This document shows, one piece after another, positions 16,671 through 25,635 of a stretch of 64,000 nucleotides of DNA. The notes beneath the pieces were generated by a model. It was not told the origin of the DNA. It saw only the letters and a program-made list of their open reading frames with translations, and searched no databases. The DNA lies in NCBI RefSeq assembly GCF_009834025.1, contig NZ_CP047156.1, positions 3,184,067 through 3,248,066 of the forward strand, read 5' to 3'. How positions within the stretch are numbered: position 1 is the first letter of the stretch; each line of letters begins with the position of its first letter. The stretch is from Epidermidibacterium keratini. Lineage in GTDB: Bacteria; Actinomycetota; Actinomycetes; Mycobacteriales; Antricoccaceae. The translations under genes and the position numbers were made by a program.

Positions 16671-17263
16671 CGTCTGCGCGGGGTCAGTGACGCCTGAAGG
16701 ACCGGAGCCACGTATCGCACGATCTCCTCGCGGCTCATGCTGGCGATCGGCTCGAGCCGGATCACGTATCGGGTAAGGAACACCCCGGCCATGACAGCGG
16801 CGGCGCCGCTGGCGAGACGATGGGCATCTGGACCGCCGATCTGCTCGGCAAACCGGTCGACCACGGTGCTGTGCAGGTAGCCGCGTAGAACCTCGGCACG
16901 CTGAGGGTCCTCGGCCGCGTCGCGGATGAGCTCGCGCAGCCGCGGCGCCAGCGCCGGGCTGTCCCACAACGCCAGCGCCTGCGCGAGTAGGTGCGGCGCG
17001 AGCGCGCTGCCCTGGTGACGGGCTGCGACGCGGTCGAGCACCTGACCGGGACCCATGACGAGATCGAGTACGGCGCTGAACAGACCGCTCTTGCTGCCGA
17101 AGTGATAATTGACCAGGCTGTGGCTGACGCCTGCTGATTCGGCGATGGACCGGACCGACGTTGCGTCGTACCCGTCGGCCAAGAACTGCTTTCTGGCAGC
17201 GGAAAGTATCCGATCGGCGACATCGGAAGGGCCGCGCGGGCGGCCCGGTCGTTTATTGACCAC
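16667..17263 (-). CDS. TetR/AcrR family transcriptional regulator
   Basis: About 198 residues. The N-terminal helix-turn-helix is clear (DRILSAARKQFLADGYDATS, then SVRSIAESAGVSHSLVNYHF) and a variable ligand-binding domain follows. I place the start at the GTG of 17263, because a good promoter (17271-17298) ends 7 bases upstream, fitting a leaderless transcript; the open frame reaches 17311. It is divergent from the FAD monooxygenase, whose start is 39 bases away, so that gene is its most likely target. Confidence 0.88.
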   Translation of the reverse strand: MVNKRPGRPRGPSDVADRILSAARKQFLADGYDATSVRSIAESAGVSHSLVNYHFGSKSGLFSAVLDLVMGPGQVLDRVAARHQGSALAPHLLAQALALWDSPALAPRLRELIRDAAEDPQRAEVLRGYLHSTVVDRFAEQIGGPDAHRLASGAAAVMAGVFLTRYVIRLEPIASMSREEIVRYVAPVLQASLTPRRR

Positions 17264-17270
17264 GGTTGTC

Positions 17271-17298
17271 AGTATCCGCTCGACGCGCGCATGGTCAA
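17271..17298 (-). promoter_or_regulatory. Promoter of the TetR gene (TTGACC-16-GATACT)
   Basis: On the minus strand TTGACC (17298-17293) and GATACT (17276-17271) are separated by 16 bases, with 7 bases from the -10 element to the GTG. The -35 element overlaps the ribosome-binding area of the divergent monooxygenase gene, so one regulator could affect both directions. Confidence 0.55.
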
Positions 17299-17301
17299 GG
17301 C

Positions 17302-18564
17302 ATGACTTCACAAGCGAACTCAGGACCTGCAGTGTGCGTTGTCGGCGGCGGTCCGGCGGGCATGATGGCCGGCCTGCTGCTCGCGCGGCAGGGCATCGCG
17401 GTGACGGTGCTGGAGAAGCATGCTGACTTCTTCCGCGACTTCCGCGGCGACACGGTGCATCCCTCGACCCTTGAGGTGTTCGCCGAGCTCGGCTGGCTCG
17501 AGGAGTTCTTGCAGCTACCGCACACCAAGCTGAGCTCGATTGAGATCTCCGCTGGAGGTACGCACGCGACCGTCGCCGACTTCAGTGCCCTGCCAGTGCG
17601 ATGCAGATACGTCGCGTTCGTGCCGCAGTGGGACTTCCTGTCGTTTGTGGCCGAGAAGGCCCAGCAGTTGCCCAACTTCACTCTTCTGCGTGAGACCGCC
17701 GCAACCGGTTTACTCACCGACGGTGAGACGGTGACCGGCGTACTCGTCGAGCACGACGGTCAGGTGCGGGAGATCGCCGCCGACCTGGTGATCGGTGCCG
17801 ATGGCCGACACTCGGTCGTGCGAGAGGCCGCGGGTCTGCGGGCTCGGGCATCGAAGGCGCCTCTCGACGTGCTGTGGTTTCGACTGCCGCGCGAGCGCGA
17901 CGAGGCTTTTCCAGTCTTCACCGGCGGACGTGGCGTGCTCATCGCAATCAACCGAGACAGCTACTGGCAGCTGGCGTACGTCGTCGCGCATGGCGCCGGG
18001 CGGCAGGTGCGTGCCGCGGGAATCGACGAGCTGCGCGATCGGGTAAGCGCGTTGCAGCCTGCGCTCACCCAGCGGGCCGGCGAGCTCGAGTGGGACGGCG
18101 TCTACGAGCTGACCGTGCGGGTCGACCACCTCAGGCGCTGGCACCGGCCGGGGCTGTTGTGCATCGGCGACGCGGCGCACGCCATGTCGCCGGCGCTCGG
18201 CGTAGGCATCAACCTTGCCATCGCGGACGCCGTCGCCACCGCGCGGATCTTGGGCCCGATTCTGCGCACTCGAGTGCCGACCGCCGACGAGCTGGACGGC
18301 GTACGCCGCCGACGGCTGCTGCCTGCCCGCATCATCCAGCTGGCCCAGACCAGGGTGCTGGCGCCGATGTATCCGCGGTCGTTCGACGATCCGGGCCCGA
18401 CCGGCGTACCGCTTGCCGTGCGGCTGCTGGATCGAGTGCCGGTCTTGCGCCGGTTCACCGGCCGGATGATCGGTCTCGGCGTACGACCCGAACACCTGGG
18501 AGCCATAGCGCGTCAGCCGCGGCTAGGCTCGCGGAATGACCGATCCCGAGGTGGTGCTGGATGA
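17302..18564 (+). CDS. FAD-dependent monooxygenase/oxidoreductase (UbiH/PHBH-like)
   Basis: 420 residues from the ATG at 17302 (AAGG just upstream). The N-terminal dinucleotide fold VCVVGGGPAGMMAGLLLARQ is followed by VIGADGRHSVVR and the C-terminal LLCIGDAAHAMSPALGVGIN, which contains the GD motif of class A flavin hydroxylases. Such enzymes hydroxylate aromatic or quinone-like substrates with NAD(P)H; the substrate here is unknown. Divergent from the TetR gene, suggesting inducible control. The last 29 bases overlap the next gene. Confidence 0.9.
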   Translation: MTSQANSGPAVCVVGGGPAGMMAGLLLARQGIAVTVLEKHADFFRDFRGDTVHPSTLEVFAELGWLEEFLQLPHTKLSSIEISAGGTHATVADFSALPVRCRYVAFVPQWDFLSFVAEKAQQLPNFTLLRETAATGLLTDGETVTGVLVEHDGQVREIAADLVIGADGRHSVVREAAGLRARASKAPLDVLWFRLPRERDEAFPVFTGGRGVLIAINRDSYWQLAYVVAHGAGRQVRAAGIDELRDRVSALQPALTQRAGELEWDGVYELTVRVDHLRRWHRPGLLCIGDAAHAMSPALGVGINLAIADAVATARILGPILRTRVPTADELDGVRRRRLLPARIIQLAQTRVLAPMYPRSFDDPGPTGVPLAVRLLDRVPVLRRFTGRMIGLGVRPEHLGAIARQPRLGSRNDRSRGGAG

Positions 18565-18883
18565 GCTGGAGCGTGACGTGCGCCAGCGGATGGCCTCGCT
18601 GACCGCGTCGTTTGATCAGATCGTCGCCGCGTCGCGCGACTCCAACGCCGATGACGAGCACGACCCTGAGGGCGCGACGATCGCCTATGAGCGGCAGCAG
18701 GTCGCCGCCCTCAGCGACGCCGCAGAGACCCAACTTGCCGAGATCGCCGCTGCCCGCGAGCGTCTACAGGCCGGCACCTATGGCGTGTGCGAGTCGTGCG
18801 GCGATGCGATCGCGCCGGGACGGCTTGAGGCGCGACCGACCGCGCGGCTGTGCATCGACTGCGCCGCGCGAGCCGGCCGGTAG
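18536..18883 (+). CDS. TraR/DksA-type zinc finger protein
   Basis: 115 residues: an N-terminal helical (probably coiled-coil) part and a C-terminal C4 zinc finger (CESCG ... CIDC). Related proteins bind the RNA polymerase secondary channel; here only the fold is inferred. It overlaps the preceding monooxygenase gene by 29 bases in another frame and is convergent with the CoA-transferase genes. Confidence 0.85.
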   Translation: MTDPEVVLDELERDVRQRMASLTASFDQIVAASRDSNADDEHDPEGATIAYERQQVAALSDAAETQLAEIAAARERLQAGTYGVCESCGDAIAPGRLEARPTARLCIDCAARAGR

Positions 18884-18891
18884 CTGCGGGC

Positions 18892-19527
18892 TCAGACCTT
18901 GACGATGAGCTCGGGCTCGGTCGCCTTCTGCACGTCCTCGACCGTCACATCCGGAGCGAGCTCGATCAGCTCGAGCCCGTTGTCGGTCACGTCGATCACG
19001 CACAGGTCGGTGACGATGCGTTGCACGACGCCCTTGCCGGTCAGCGGCAGAGCGCACTCGTTGACGATCTTGTAGCTGCCGTCCTTGGCCACGTGCTCCA
19101 TCAGCACGATGACCTTCTTGGCACCGCTGACGAGGTCCATCGCCCCGCCCATGCCCTTGACCATCTTGCCGGGGATCATCCAGTTGGCGAGGTCGCCGTT
19201 GGCCGCCACCTGCATCGCCCCGAGGATCGCCGCGTCGATCTTGCCTCCGCGAATCATCCCGAAGCTGAGCGAGGAGTCGAAGAACGACGAGCCGGGCAGC
19301 ACCGTGACGGTCTCCTTACCGGCGTTGATCAGGTCCGGGTCCTCCTCGCCCTCGTAGGGGTAGGGCCCGAGCCCGAGGATGCCGTTTTCGCTCTGCAGCG
19401 TCACGGTCATCTCATCGGAGAGGTAGTTCGGCACGAGGGTGGGCAGGCCGATGCCGAGGTTGACGTAGGCGCCGTCCCACAGCTCCTTCGCCGCGCGGGC
19501 GGCCATCTGATCACGTGTCCACGCCAT
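18892..19527 (-). CDS. scoB: 3-oxoacid CoA-transferase subunit B
   Basis: 211 residues, normal for the beta subunit. The catalytic region [15 protein letters not shown] contains the active-site glutamate, and the glycine-rich segments typical of class I CoA transferases follow. It acts with subunit A to move CoA between succinyl-CoA (or another donor) and a 3-oxoacid. The ATG at 19527 follows the scoA stop by two bases. The substrate could also be 3-oxoadipate (PcaIJ-type); no aromatic-degradation genes are nearby. Confidence 0.92.
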   Translation of the reverse strand: MAWTRDQMAARAAKELWDGAYVNLGIGLPTLVPNYLSDEMTVTLQSENGILGLGPYPYEGEEDPDLINAGKETVTVLPGSSFFDSSLSFGMIRGGKIDAAILGAMQVAANGDLANWMIPGKMVKGMGGAMDLVSGAKKVIVLMEHVAKDGSYKIVNECALPLTGKGVVQRIVTDLCVIDVTDNGLELIELAPDVTVEDVQKATEPELIVKV

Positions 19528-19529
19528 GG

Positions 19530-20300
19530 CTAGGCCTCCTGCTTCTGGGCGCCCGGCTTGGGGCGGGTTGTGTGCTTCTCGATCGGCTTGCGCCCGGTGG
19601 ACTGCACGATGCGGTGCACGAAGATGCCGGGGAGGTGTACCGCGTCCGGGTCGATCTGTCCCGCGTCGACGATCTCCTCGGCCTCGACGATGCAGACCTT
19701 GCCCGACATCGCGCACGGCGGGTTGAAGTTGCGGGCCGACTCGTGGAAGACGACGTTGCCGTGCCGGTCGGCTTTGAGCGCCTTCACCAGAGCGAAGTCG
19801 GAGATGATGGCGCGCTCGAGCACATACTCGACGCCATCGAACTCCTTGGTCTCCTTCGGCTCGGAGGTCTTAGCGACGGTCCCGTCGGAGTTGTACTTCG
19901 TGGGGATGCCGCCCTCGGCCACCCACGTGTGCGCGCCGGTGACGGTGTAGAAGCCGGGGATGCCGACGCCGCCGGCGCGCAGCCGCTCGGCGATCGTGCC
20001 CTGCGGAGTCAGCTCAAGCTCCAGCTCACCGGAGAGGTACTGCTGGGCAAATGCCTTGTTTTCCCCGACGTACGACGCGATGACGCTGGAGATCTTGTGG
20101 TCGGCGAGCAGCACGCCGAGCCCGTCGCCGTCGATGCCGCAGTTGTTACTGACGACCTTCAGGTCGCCGACGCCGCTCTCGCGCACCGCGTCGATGAGGT
20201 CCTGGGGTACGCCGCACAGGCCGAACCCGCCGACCGACAGCTGCGCGCCGTCGGCAATATCGGCGACCGCTTCCGCGGCCGATGCCACCACTTTGTCCAT
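19530..20300 (-). CDS. scoA: 3-oxoacid CoA-transferase subunit A
   Basis: 256 residues. The N-terminal [14 protein letters not shown] motif and [20 protein letters not shown] are hallmarks of the alpha subunit. Immediately upstream of scoB in the same unit. The 20 or so C-terminal residues ([19 protein letters not shown]) are basic and probably unstructured. The 177-base leader contains a 21-bp tandem repeat. Confidence 0.93.
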   Translation of the reverse strand: MDKVVASAAEAVADIADGAQLSVGGFGLCGVPQDLIDAVRESGVGDLKVVSNNCGIDGDGLGVLLADHKISSVIASYVGENKAFAQQYLSGELELELTPQGTIAERLRAGGVGIPGFYTVTGAHTWVAEGGIPTKYNSDGTVAKTSEPKETKEFDGVEYVLERAIISDFALVKALKADRHGNVVFHESARNFNPPCAMSGKVCIVEAEEIVDAGQIDPDAVHLPGIFVHRIVQSTGRKPIEKHTTRPKPGAQKQEA

Positions 20301-20390
20301 GAGCTGCTCCAGATCATCGGTGATTCCGCCGTCAGCCTATCCGGCGTACTCGACCGGGTGGGCGCCCTGGCCATGACGCGCGGTTTCTCT

Positions 20391-20466
20391 CGGATCGCGC
20401 GCAATTTCTCTCGGATCGGCGGAAATAACGCTCGGATCGGCGGAAATAACGTTCGGATCGGCGGGA
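20391..20466. repeat. 21-bp tandem repeat, about 3.5 copies
   Basis: Units start at 20391, 20412, 20433 and 20454. Each begins CGGATCG; the second and third copies (CGGATCGGCGGAAATAACG plus two bases) differ at one position, the first is divergent and the last partial. They lie in the leader of scoA on the minus strand, between it and the TIGR03089 gene. The 21-base period could encode a heptapeptide, but no gene with a start is evident. Confidence 0.85.
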
Positions 20467-20477
20467 TGAGTGGTGGG

Positions 20478-21239
20478 TTAGAGGTTGCCGATGGTGCGGG
20501 TGATGCGCTCCTGCTCGGCGATCCGCTCGACCCAGTCGCCCGCGTCGGCGTCGTTGTGCGGGCGCACCAGCACCAGCGAGCCGCCGGCGACCACCGGCAG
20601 CAGGGCCCACGCGAGCACGCTGCCCTCGCCGATCGAGCGGGCATCGGCCAGGATCCGGTCGCCGGCCTGTACGCCGGCGCCGGCGGCCAGATCCCGCGCC
20701 GCGCTCAGCGCCGCCGGGTGGTCGAGCGCGAGATCACCGGCGCGGAACGCGACGAGCGAGGGATTCGGTGGGGGACCGGCGTACTGGTCGCCGTTGAGGC
20801 GCACTTCGCTGGTGTAGTCGCGCACATGGTCCGGGCGCGGCGTCAGCGCGCGGCCCATGGGATCGAGGGAGGTCGCGACGATCTCGTCGGCCGAGGCGTC
20901 CGCGTACTCCATCATTCGGTCCGGTCCGCAAAACAGCACTTCTGGCCGTTCGGCGTACTGCACCTCGCTGACCGCTGCACCGACCCACCAGGCGGCGTGC
21001 ACGATCGCGAAGGTCTGCCAGTGCGGCGGGAGGGCGAGGGCCACGGTCGCGCCCGGCTCCACCATGAGCTCATCACGCAGATAGTTAGCGGTCTTGGCGA
21101 CCCAGTTCTCAGCGGTGACGCCCGACAGCTCGGTGCGCTCGCCGGTGTGCTGGTCGTAGTAGGTGATCAGCGGTGCGGCCGGGTCGGCGGCGATTCTGGT
21201 GCGCAGCGCGTCAGCGAGGTTGGCAGGTACGGCGCTCAT
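20478..21239 (-). CDS. TIGR03089 family protein (adenylating-enzyme-like fragment)
   Basis: 253-residue actinobacterial protein resembling the N-terminal part of AMP-dependent acyl-CoA synthetases (ADALRTRIAADPAAPLITYY, ATVALALPPHWQTFAIVHAA). The C-terminal adenylation and hinge domains are absent, so it probably does not activate acids by itself. Its ATG abuts the stop of the upstream LCP gene, a pairing also remembered from M. tuberculosis (Rv3267-Rv3268). Function unknown. Confidence 0.85.
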   Translation of the reverse strand: MSAVPANLADALRTRIAADPAAPLITYYDQHTGERTELSGVTAENWVAKTANYLRDELMVEPGATVALALPPHWQTFAIVHAAWWVGAAVSEVQYAERPEVLFCGPDRMMEYADASADEIVATSLDPMGRALTPRPDHVRDYTSEVRLNGDQYAGPPPNPSLVAFRAGDLALDHPAALSAARDLAAGAGVQAGDRILADARSIGEGSVLAWALLPVVAGGSLVLVRPHNDADAGDWVERIAEQERITRTIGNL

Positions 21240-22742
21240 CTAGTTGATGCACCCTTCGTTTGCTGCGGTGGCCGGCTGGTCGCTCGGCTGCGGCTGCGCG
21301 CTCGGGTCGGTGGTCTGCGGCGCGTCGGTCGTCCCGGCGGGCTGGTCGCCGCCGAGGCCGGGGTAGTTGGCCCCGATCACCAGCAGCACCTTCTCGACGT
21401 CGTCGTTCTGCTCGGTGGTGGCACCGGCGACTGCGGCCGCGACGGTGTTGGCCTCGGCTTCCATGCCCTTGGGGTACTGCACGACCGAGGTGGCGTAGTC
21501 GGTCGTGGAAGCGCTGAGCACCCCCTCGACGGTGAAGCCCTGGCCGGTGAGCTGCTCGGCGGCCGATTCGGCAGCGCCGGCCACGGTCGTGCCGTTGTAG
21601 ACATCGAGGGTGACCTTGTCGGGCGCGACCGTGGGAGGAGGAGTCGTCGGTTTCGGCTCCGCGGGTTCATCATCGAGGCTGCCGAAGAAGTCGGCGAGCA
21701 CTGTGTCATCGGCGAGCAGGACGACGTCCTGGCCGTCGATCTTGTCCTCGTAGTTCTCCGCGAGCGGGATCGTGGCGAACTGGACGTTGCCCGCTGCGAT
21801 ATAGCGCATCTGGTCGGCGAACTCGAGAGGATCGAGGTCCTCGTCATAGGTGATCGTCCCGGCGAGCGAGTCGATGATCTCGGTGAGCTGGCTGAAGTTC
21901 AGCGACTCAAGCAAGCCCATGTCGAGGACCTTGCGGATCACCGCGCCGAAGAAGTACTGCTGGCGCTTGATCCGGGCGAGGTCCCCGCCGTACGCATCCA
22001 GGCCCTTGCGCTGTCGCACGAAGCTCAGCGCCTGCTTGCCATCAAGCAACTGCTTACCGGCCGGCAGATCGATGCCGGAGTCCTTGTCCTTGGCCGGCTG
22101 GCACAGGTTGACCTCAATGCCGCCGAGCGCGTTGGTGAGGTTGTAGAACCCGAGCAGGCTCACCTCGACGAAGTTGTCGACCTTCAGCCCGGAGAGCTTG
22201 CTGACGGTCTGAATGAGGGTCTGCTGCCCAGCGGCTTTGCGCTGCTCGGTGGTGGAGCCCTCCGGGGCGTCGGTGTAGCCGAGCGCGTAGGCGGAGTTGA
22301 TCTTGCCTTCGCCGTACCCGGGAATGGACACCCACGAGTCGCGTGGGAACGACATCACGCTGATCTTCTTGTCGTCGCCGGCGTTGGCAGGCACGTGAAT
22401 CAGCATGATCGAGTCGGTCGCCAGGGACTGCTCACTCGTCGTACTCAGCTCGGCGAGCTGTTCCTCGGTGTAGCCCTCACGCGAGTCGTTGCCGACGACC
22501 AGGATGTTGATGGCATCGGGATTGCCGAGGGTGTCCTCGTTGCCGTCCACGTCCGTGCTGGAGAGGGTGCCGGCCTGGCTGCTGAGCCGGTTGAGCATGA
22601 CGTACGCCGTGCCCGATCCGATGAGCAGGGCAGCGGCGAGTACGGCGCTGAAGACCCGGGCGATCCGCACGCCGGTCGGATGTGAGCGGCGCCCCGGCGT
22701 ACGCGGGTCGAGGTCCGCTGGCAAGTCGTCGCTGCGGGGCAC
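21240..22742 (-). CDS. LCP (LytR-CpsA-Psr) family glycopolymer ligase with LytR C-terminal domain
   Basis: 500 residues from the GTG at 22742: short cytoplasmic N-terminus, one membrane helix (FSAVLAAALLIGSGTAYVML) and an extracellular LCP domain (NILVVGNDSR, SIMLIHVPANAGDDKKISVM, SFPRDSWVSIPGYG, INSAYALG, VEVSLLGFYNL). A LytR_C-like domain (VTLDVYNGTTVAGAAESAAE) and a Cys-containing tail follow. LCP enzymes transfer polyprenyl-linked glycans to peptidoglycan. Paralogue of the gene just upstream. Confidence 0.93.
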   Translation of the reverse strand: MPRSDDLPADLDPRTPGRRSHPTGVRIARVFSAVLAAALLIGSGTAYVMLNRLSSQAGTLSSTDVDGNEDTLGNPDAINILVVGNDSREGYTEEQLAELSTTSEQSLATDSIMLIHVPANAGDDKKISVMSFPRDSWVSIPGYGEGKINSAYALGYTDAPEGSTTEQRKAAGQQTLIQTVSKLSGLKVDNFVEVSLLGFYNLTNALGGIEVNLCQPAKDKDSGIDLPAGKQLLDGKQALSFVRQRKGLDAYGGDLARIKRQQYFFGAVIRKVLDMGLLESLNFSQLTEIIDSLAGTITYDEDLDPLEFADQMRYIAAGNVQFATIPLAENYEDKIDGQDVVLLADDTVLADFFGSLDDEPAEPKPTTPPPTVAPDKVTLDVYNGTTVAGAAESAAEQLTGQGFTVEGVLSASTTDYATSVVQYPKGMEAEANTVAAAVAGATTEQNDDVEKVLLVIGANYPGLGGDQPAGTTDAPQTTDPSAQPQPSDQPATAANEGCIN

Positions 22743-22769
22743 GGGTCTTCTCGCTCCTGACGTCGGCGG

Positions 22770-24524
22770 CTAGTTGATGCAGTCGGTGTTGGCGGCGGTG
22801 CTGTCCGGTTCACCCGGGTCCGCGGTGGGCGTCGCGGTCGCATCGGGGCTGCCGTAGGTCGAGCCGACGATGACCAGGATCTTGCCGGCCGGTGCGGTGT
22901 TGTCGGGCAGCACCGAGGCGCCCGGCAGCGCGGCGGCAACGGCAGTTGCCTGTGCCTCCATGCCGGCGGGGTAGTGGACCTCTGTCGCCTGGTAGTCGCT
23001 GGTGAGCGCTGGCGCGCGGTTGTCGATCACGAACCCGGCGGTGGTGAGGGTGGTGGCGAGCTGGTCGGCCAACCCCGGCGTCTGGGTCCCGTCGTACACG
23101 TCGACGGTGATGCTCGCGGGGTCGATCGCCGGCGCCGATGACGTGGTTGAGGAGGACTCCGAGCTCGGCTCGTCGGCCGTCGGCTCCGGACCGGACAGGC
23201 CGTTGAAGAACGCCTTCATCTGCGCGTCATCGGCCGGCATGAGTACGTCGCCGATGCCGGGGATGCGGTCCTCGGGCGGCTCGGCCAGCGGGATCGTGCG
23301 GAACTCGACGTCGCCAGCGGCGATGTTGCGCAGCTGCTCGGCCAGTTGCAGCGGGTTGAGGCCTGCGTCGTAGCTGATCGTGTTGGCGAGCGCGTCGACG
23401 AGCTGGTTGAGCTTGTCGAGGTTGAGCAGGTCCAGCATTCCCTGGTCGAGGACCTCACGAATCATCGCGCCCATGAAGTACTGCTGGCGCTTGATCCGGT
23501 CGAGATCGCCGTTGGGGAGCCCATGGCGCTGCCGGACGAAGGCGAGCGCCTGGTTTTCGTCGAGATGCTGTTTGCCGGCGGGGAAGTTGGCCCCGCTGTA
23601 GGAGTCGTCGACCGGCGCGCACAGGTTGACCTCGACGCCTCCGACGGCCTTGGTGAGGTCCTTGAAGCCGGCGAGCGTGACCTCCACGAAGTGGTCGATC
23701 TGCACGCCGCTGAGGATGTTGATCGTCTGGATCAGGTTGTTGCGCCCGGCGTCCTTGCGCTGCTGTTCCGTGGAGCCCTCGGGCGCGTCGTTGTAGCCGA
23801 AGGCGTACGCCGCGTTGAGCTTGGAGTTCTCGCCGTTGGGCAGCTGCACGTAGGTGTCGCGCGGGAACGACACGATCGAGGCGCGGCTGCCGTCGGCCGG
23901 CACGTGGATCAGCATCATCGTGTCGGTGTTCTGTAGCCCGCCGCCGGCGTCCTCCTCGGGGATGTCGGTGCCGGCGCGGCCGTCGGTGCCGATCATCAGG
24001 ATGTCCATCGCCTCGCCGCTGTAACCCTCGCCGGCGGAGTTGCCCTCGACGTCCTCAAGGCTGGTGCCCGTGCCGGCTTGTGCGGTGAGACGGTTGAAGT
24101 AGGCGTAGGTCAGCCCCGAGCCGACCAGCAACACCAAGGCGAGCAGGGCTGACACGGCGCGGCTGGCCCGCAGCATCGCGGTCTGGACCGGGTGCTCGTG
24201 CCGACGACGCTGGCGGCGGGTGACCGGCTGGGCGGTCGATCCGGTGGTGATCCGGCGTACGGCGGAGTCTTCGGCCGGGTCGAGCTCGCGCCGCTGCTCA
24301 GGATCGGTCGCGGCATGTTGCTGCTGCGGCTGGGAGGTCGTGGCCGCGACGACCGCCTCGATGGAGCGGGTCTGCTCGGACGGCGTCTCGTTCGACGGAC
24401 CTGGAGCGGGGCGCGCCGCGGGCTTCTTCTGGTGTCCCGCGCCACGTCGACGCAACGGGCCCTGCCGGGGAGGCTGACGAGGGTCGAGGTGAGCCGGCAG
24501 CTCGGGTAGGTCCTCGTCGCTCAT
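22770..24524 (-). CDS. LCP (LytR-CpsA-Psr) family glycopolymer ligase, second copy
   Basis: 584 residues from the ATG at 24524, preceded by AAGGAAC. A long charged cytoplasmic N-terminus (about 110 residues) precedes one membrane helix (SALLALVLLVGSGLTYAYFN). The LCP core has SFPRDTYVQLPNG, LNAAYAFGYNDAPEG, DHFVEVTLAGFKDL and FVRQRHGLPNGDLDRIKRQQ. A LytR_C-like domain follows; the tail ends DCIN, like the neighbour's GCIN, so the pair arose by tandem duplication. 27 bases separate the two. Divergent from rmlD. Confidence 0.93.
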   Translation of the reverse strand: MSDEDLPELPAHLDPRQPPRQGPLRRRGAGHQKKPAARPAPGPSNETPSEQTRSIEAVVAATTSQPQQQHAATDPEQRRELDPAEDSAVRRITTGSTAQPVTRRQRRRHEHPVQTAMLRASRAVSALLALVLLVGSGLTYAYFNRLTAQAGTGTSLEDVEGNSAGEGYSGEAMDILMIGTDGRAGTDIPEEDAGGGLQNTDTMMLIHVPADGSRASIVSFPRDTYVQLPNGENSKLNAAYAFGYNDAPEGSTEQQRKDAGRNNLIQTINILSGVQIDHFVEVTLAGFKDLTKAVGGVEVNLCAPVDDSYSGANFPAGKQHLDENQALAFVRQRHGLPNGDLDRIKRQQYFMGAMIREVLDQGMLDLLNLDKLNQLVDALANTISYDAGLNPLQLAEQLRNIAAGDVEFRTIPLAEPPEDRIPGIGDVLMPADDAQMKAFFNGLSGPEPTADEPSSESSSTTSSAPAIDPASITVDVYDGTQTPGLADQLATTLTTAGFVIDNRAPALTSDYQATEVHYPAGMEAQATAVAAALPGASVLPDNTAPAGKILVIVGSTYGSPDATATPTADPGEPDSTAANTDCIN

Positions 24525-24684
24525 CAATGTTCCTTGTCGGTGGGGCAGCTCAATGCGGTGCGGGAGCGGGCATGCGGCTAGGGCGCGGGGTGCTCTGGCG
24601 GAGTATCCAGGATGGCACGCCCCGCGCTCAGTGGGTGTGAGCACCCGCTGGGGGAACGGCGGAAATGCGTTACATTCGACGGCG

Positions 24685-25635
24685 ATGACGACCACTGACG
24701 ATGTGACTTCTGCCGCTTCCTACCGCCCCAACGTCGCGGACGCGTCTTCCCGGCGCTGGCTGGTGACCGGTGCCGCGGGCCAGCTCGGCCGTGAGATCCT
24801 CGGTCTGCTCTCAGAGCTCGGGGCCACCGACGTGCGCGCCGTCACGCGCGACGAGCTCGACATTACCGACGCCGATGCCACGGCTCGCGTGCTCGACGAG
24901 TGGCTGGGCGGCGCCGATGACGGTGCGTCGGTGGTGCTGAACTGCGCGGCGTACACCGCCGTCGACGACGCGGAGACCAACGAGCCGGCGGCCCTGGCGA
25001 TCAACGGCGACGGTGTGGCCAACCTGGCACGCGCGACCGCCGGACGCGCCCGACTGGTGCACGTGTCGACTGACTACGTCTTCGCCGGCGATGGCACCTC
25101 GCCGTACCCGCCGGACGCACCGACCGACCCGCAGTCGGCGTACGGGCGCACCAAGCTCGCCGGAGAGCGCGCGGTTCGCGAGCTCGCGCCGGCCGACGGC
25201 TACGTCGTGCGGACGGCGTGGGTGTACGGCGCCCACGGGCCCAACTTCGTGCGCACCATGCTGCGCCTTGCCGGCTCGCACGACACACTCACCGTGGTCG
25301 ACGACCAGGTCGGCTCGCCCACGTGGACGCGCCACTTGGGCCTGGGGCTGATCGAGCTTGCGCTCAGCGACGCGCCCGCTGGGATCTACCACTGCACCGG
25401 CGGCGGCCAGTGCTCCTGGTTTGACCTTGCCCGGGCCGCGTTCACCGAAGACGGGCTCGACCCCGAGCGGGTCGCCCCGACGACCTCGGACGCGTTTCCG
25501 CGGCCCGCGCCGCGTCCGGCGTACTCGGTGATGTCATCTGCGCAATGGCAGGCCGCCGGCCTCACACCGTTGCCCGACTGGCGCGCGGCGCTGCACGATG
25601 CGTTCGAGCGCGACGGCGACGCGCTGAAGCCCTAG
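24685..25635 (+). CDS. rmlD: dTDP-4-dehydrorhamnose reductase
   Basis: 316 residues; the last step of dTDP-L-rhamnose synthesis. N-terminal NAD(P) motif WLVTGAAGQLGREILGLLSE, the segment VLNCAAYTAVDDAE, and the catalytic YGRTKLAGERAV (YxxxK) are clear. STDYVFAGDG is the RmlD signature. The ATG at 24685 has TACATT eight bases upstream, which may be a -10 box of a leaderless transcript; the longer open frame to 24553 lacks support. Stop overlaps the convergent glycosyltransferase through a shared CTAG. Confidence 0.95.
   Translation: MTTTDDVTSAASYRPNVADASSRRWLVTGAAGQLGREILGLLSELGATDVRAVTRDELDITDADATARVLDEWLGGADDGASVVLNCAAYTAVDDAETNEPAALAINGDGVANLARATAGRARLVHVSTDYVFAGDGTSPYPPDAPTDPQSAYGRTKLAGERAVRELAPADGYVVRTAWVYGAHGPNFVRTMLRLAGSHDTLTVVDDQVGSPTWTRHLGLGLIELALSDAPAGIYHCTGGGQCSWFDLARAAFTEDGLDPERVAPTTSDAFPRPAPRPAYSVMSSAQWQAAGLTPLPDWRAALHDAFERDGDALKP

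Noticed and set aside
19515-22685. 1056-codon plus-strand open frame
   Set aside because: Antisense to scoA, TIGR03089 and the LCP gene, all with family motifs; no domain recognisable in the plus translation.
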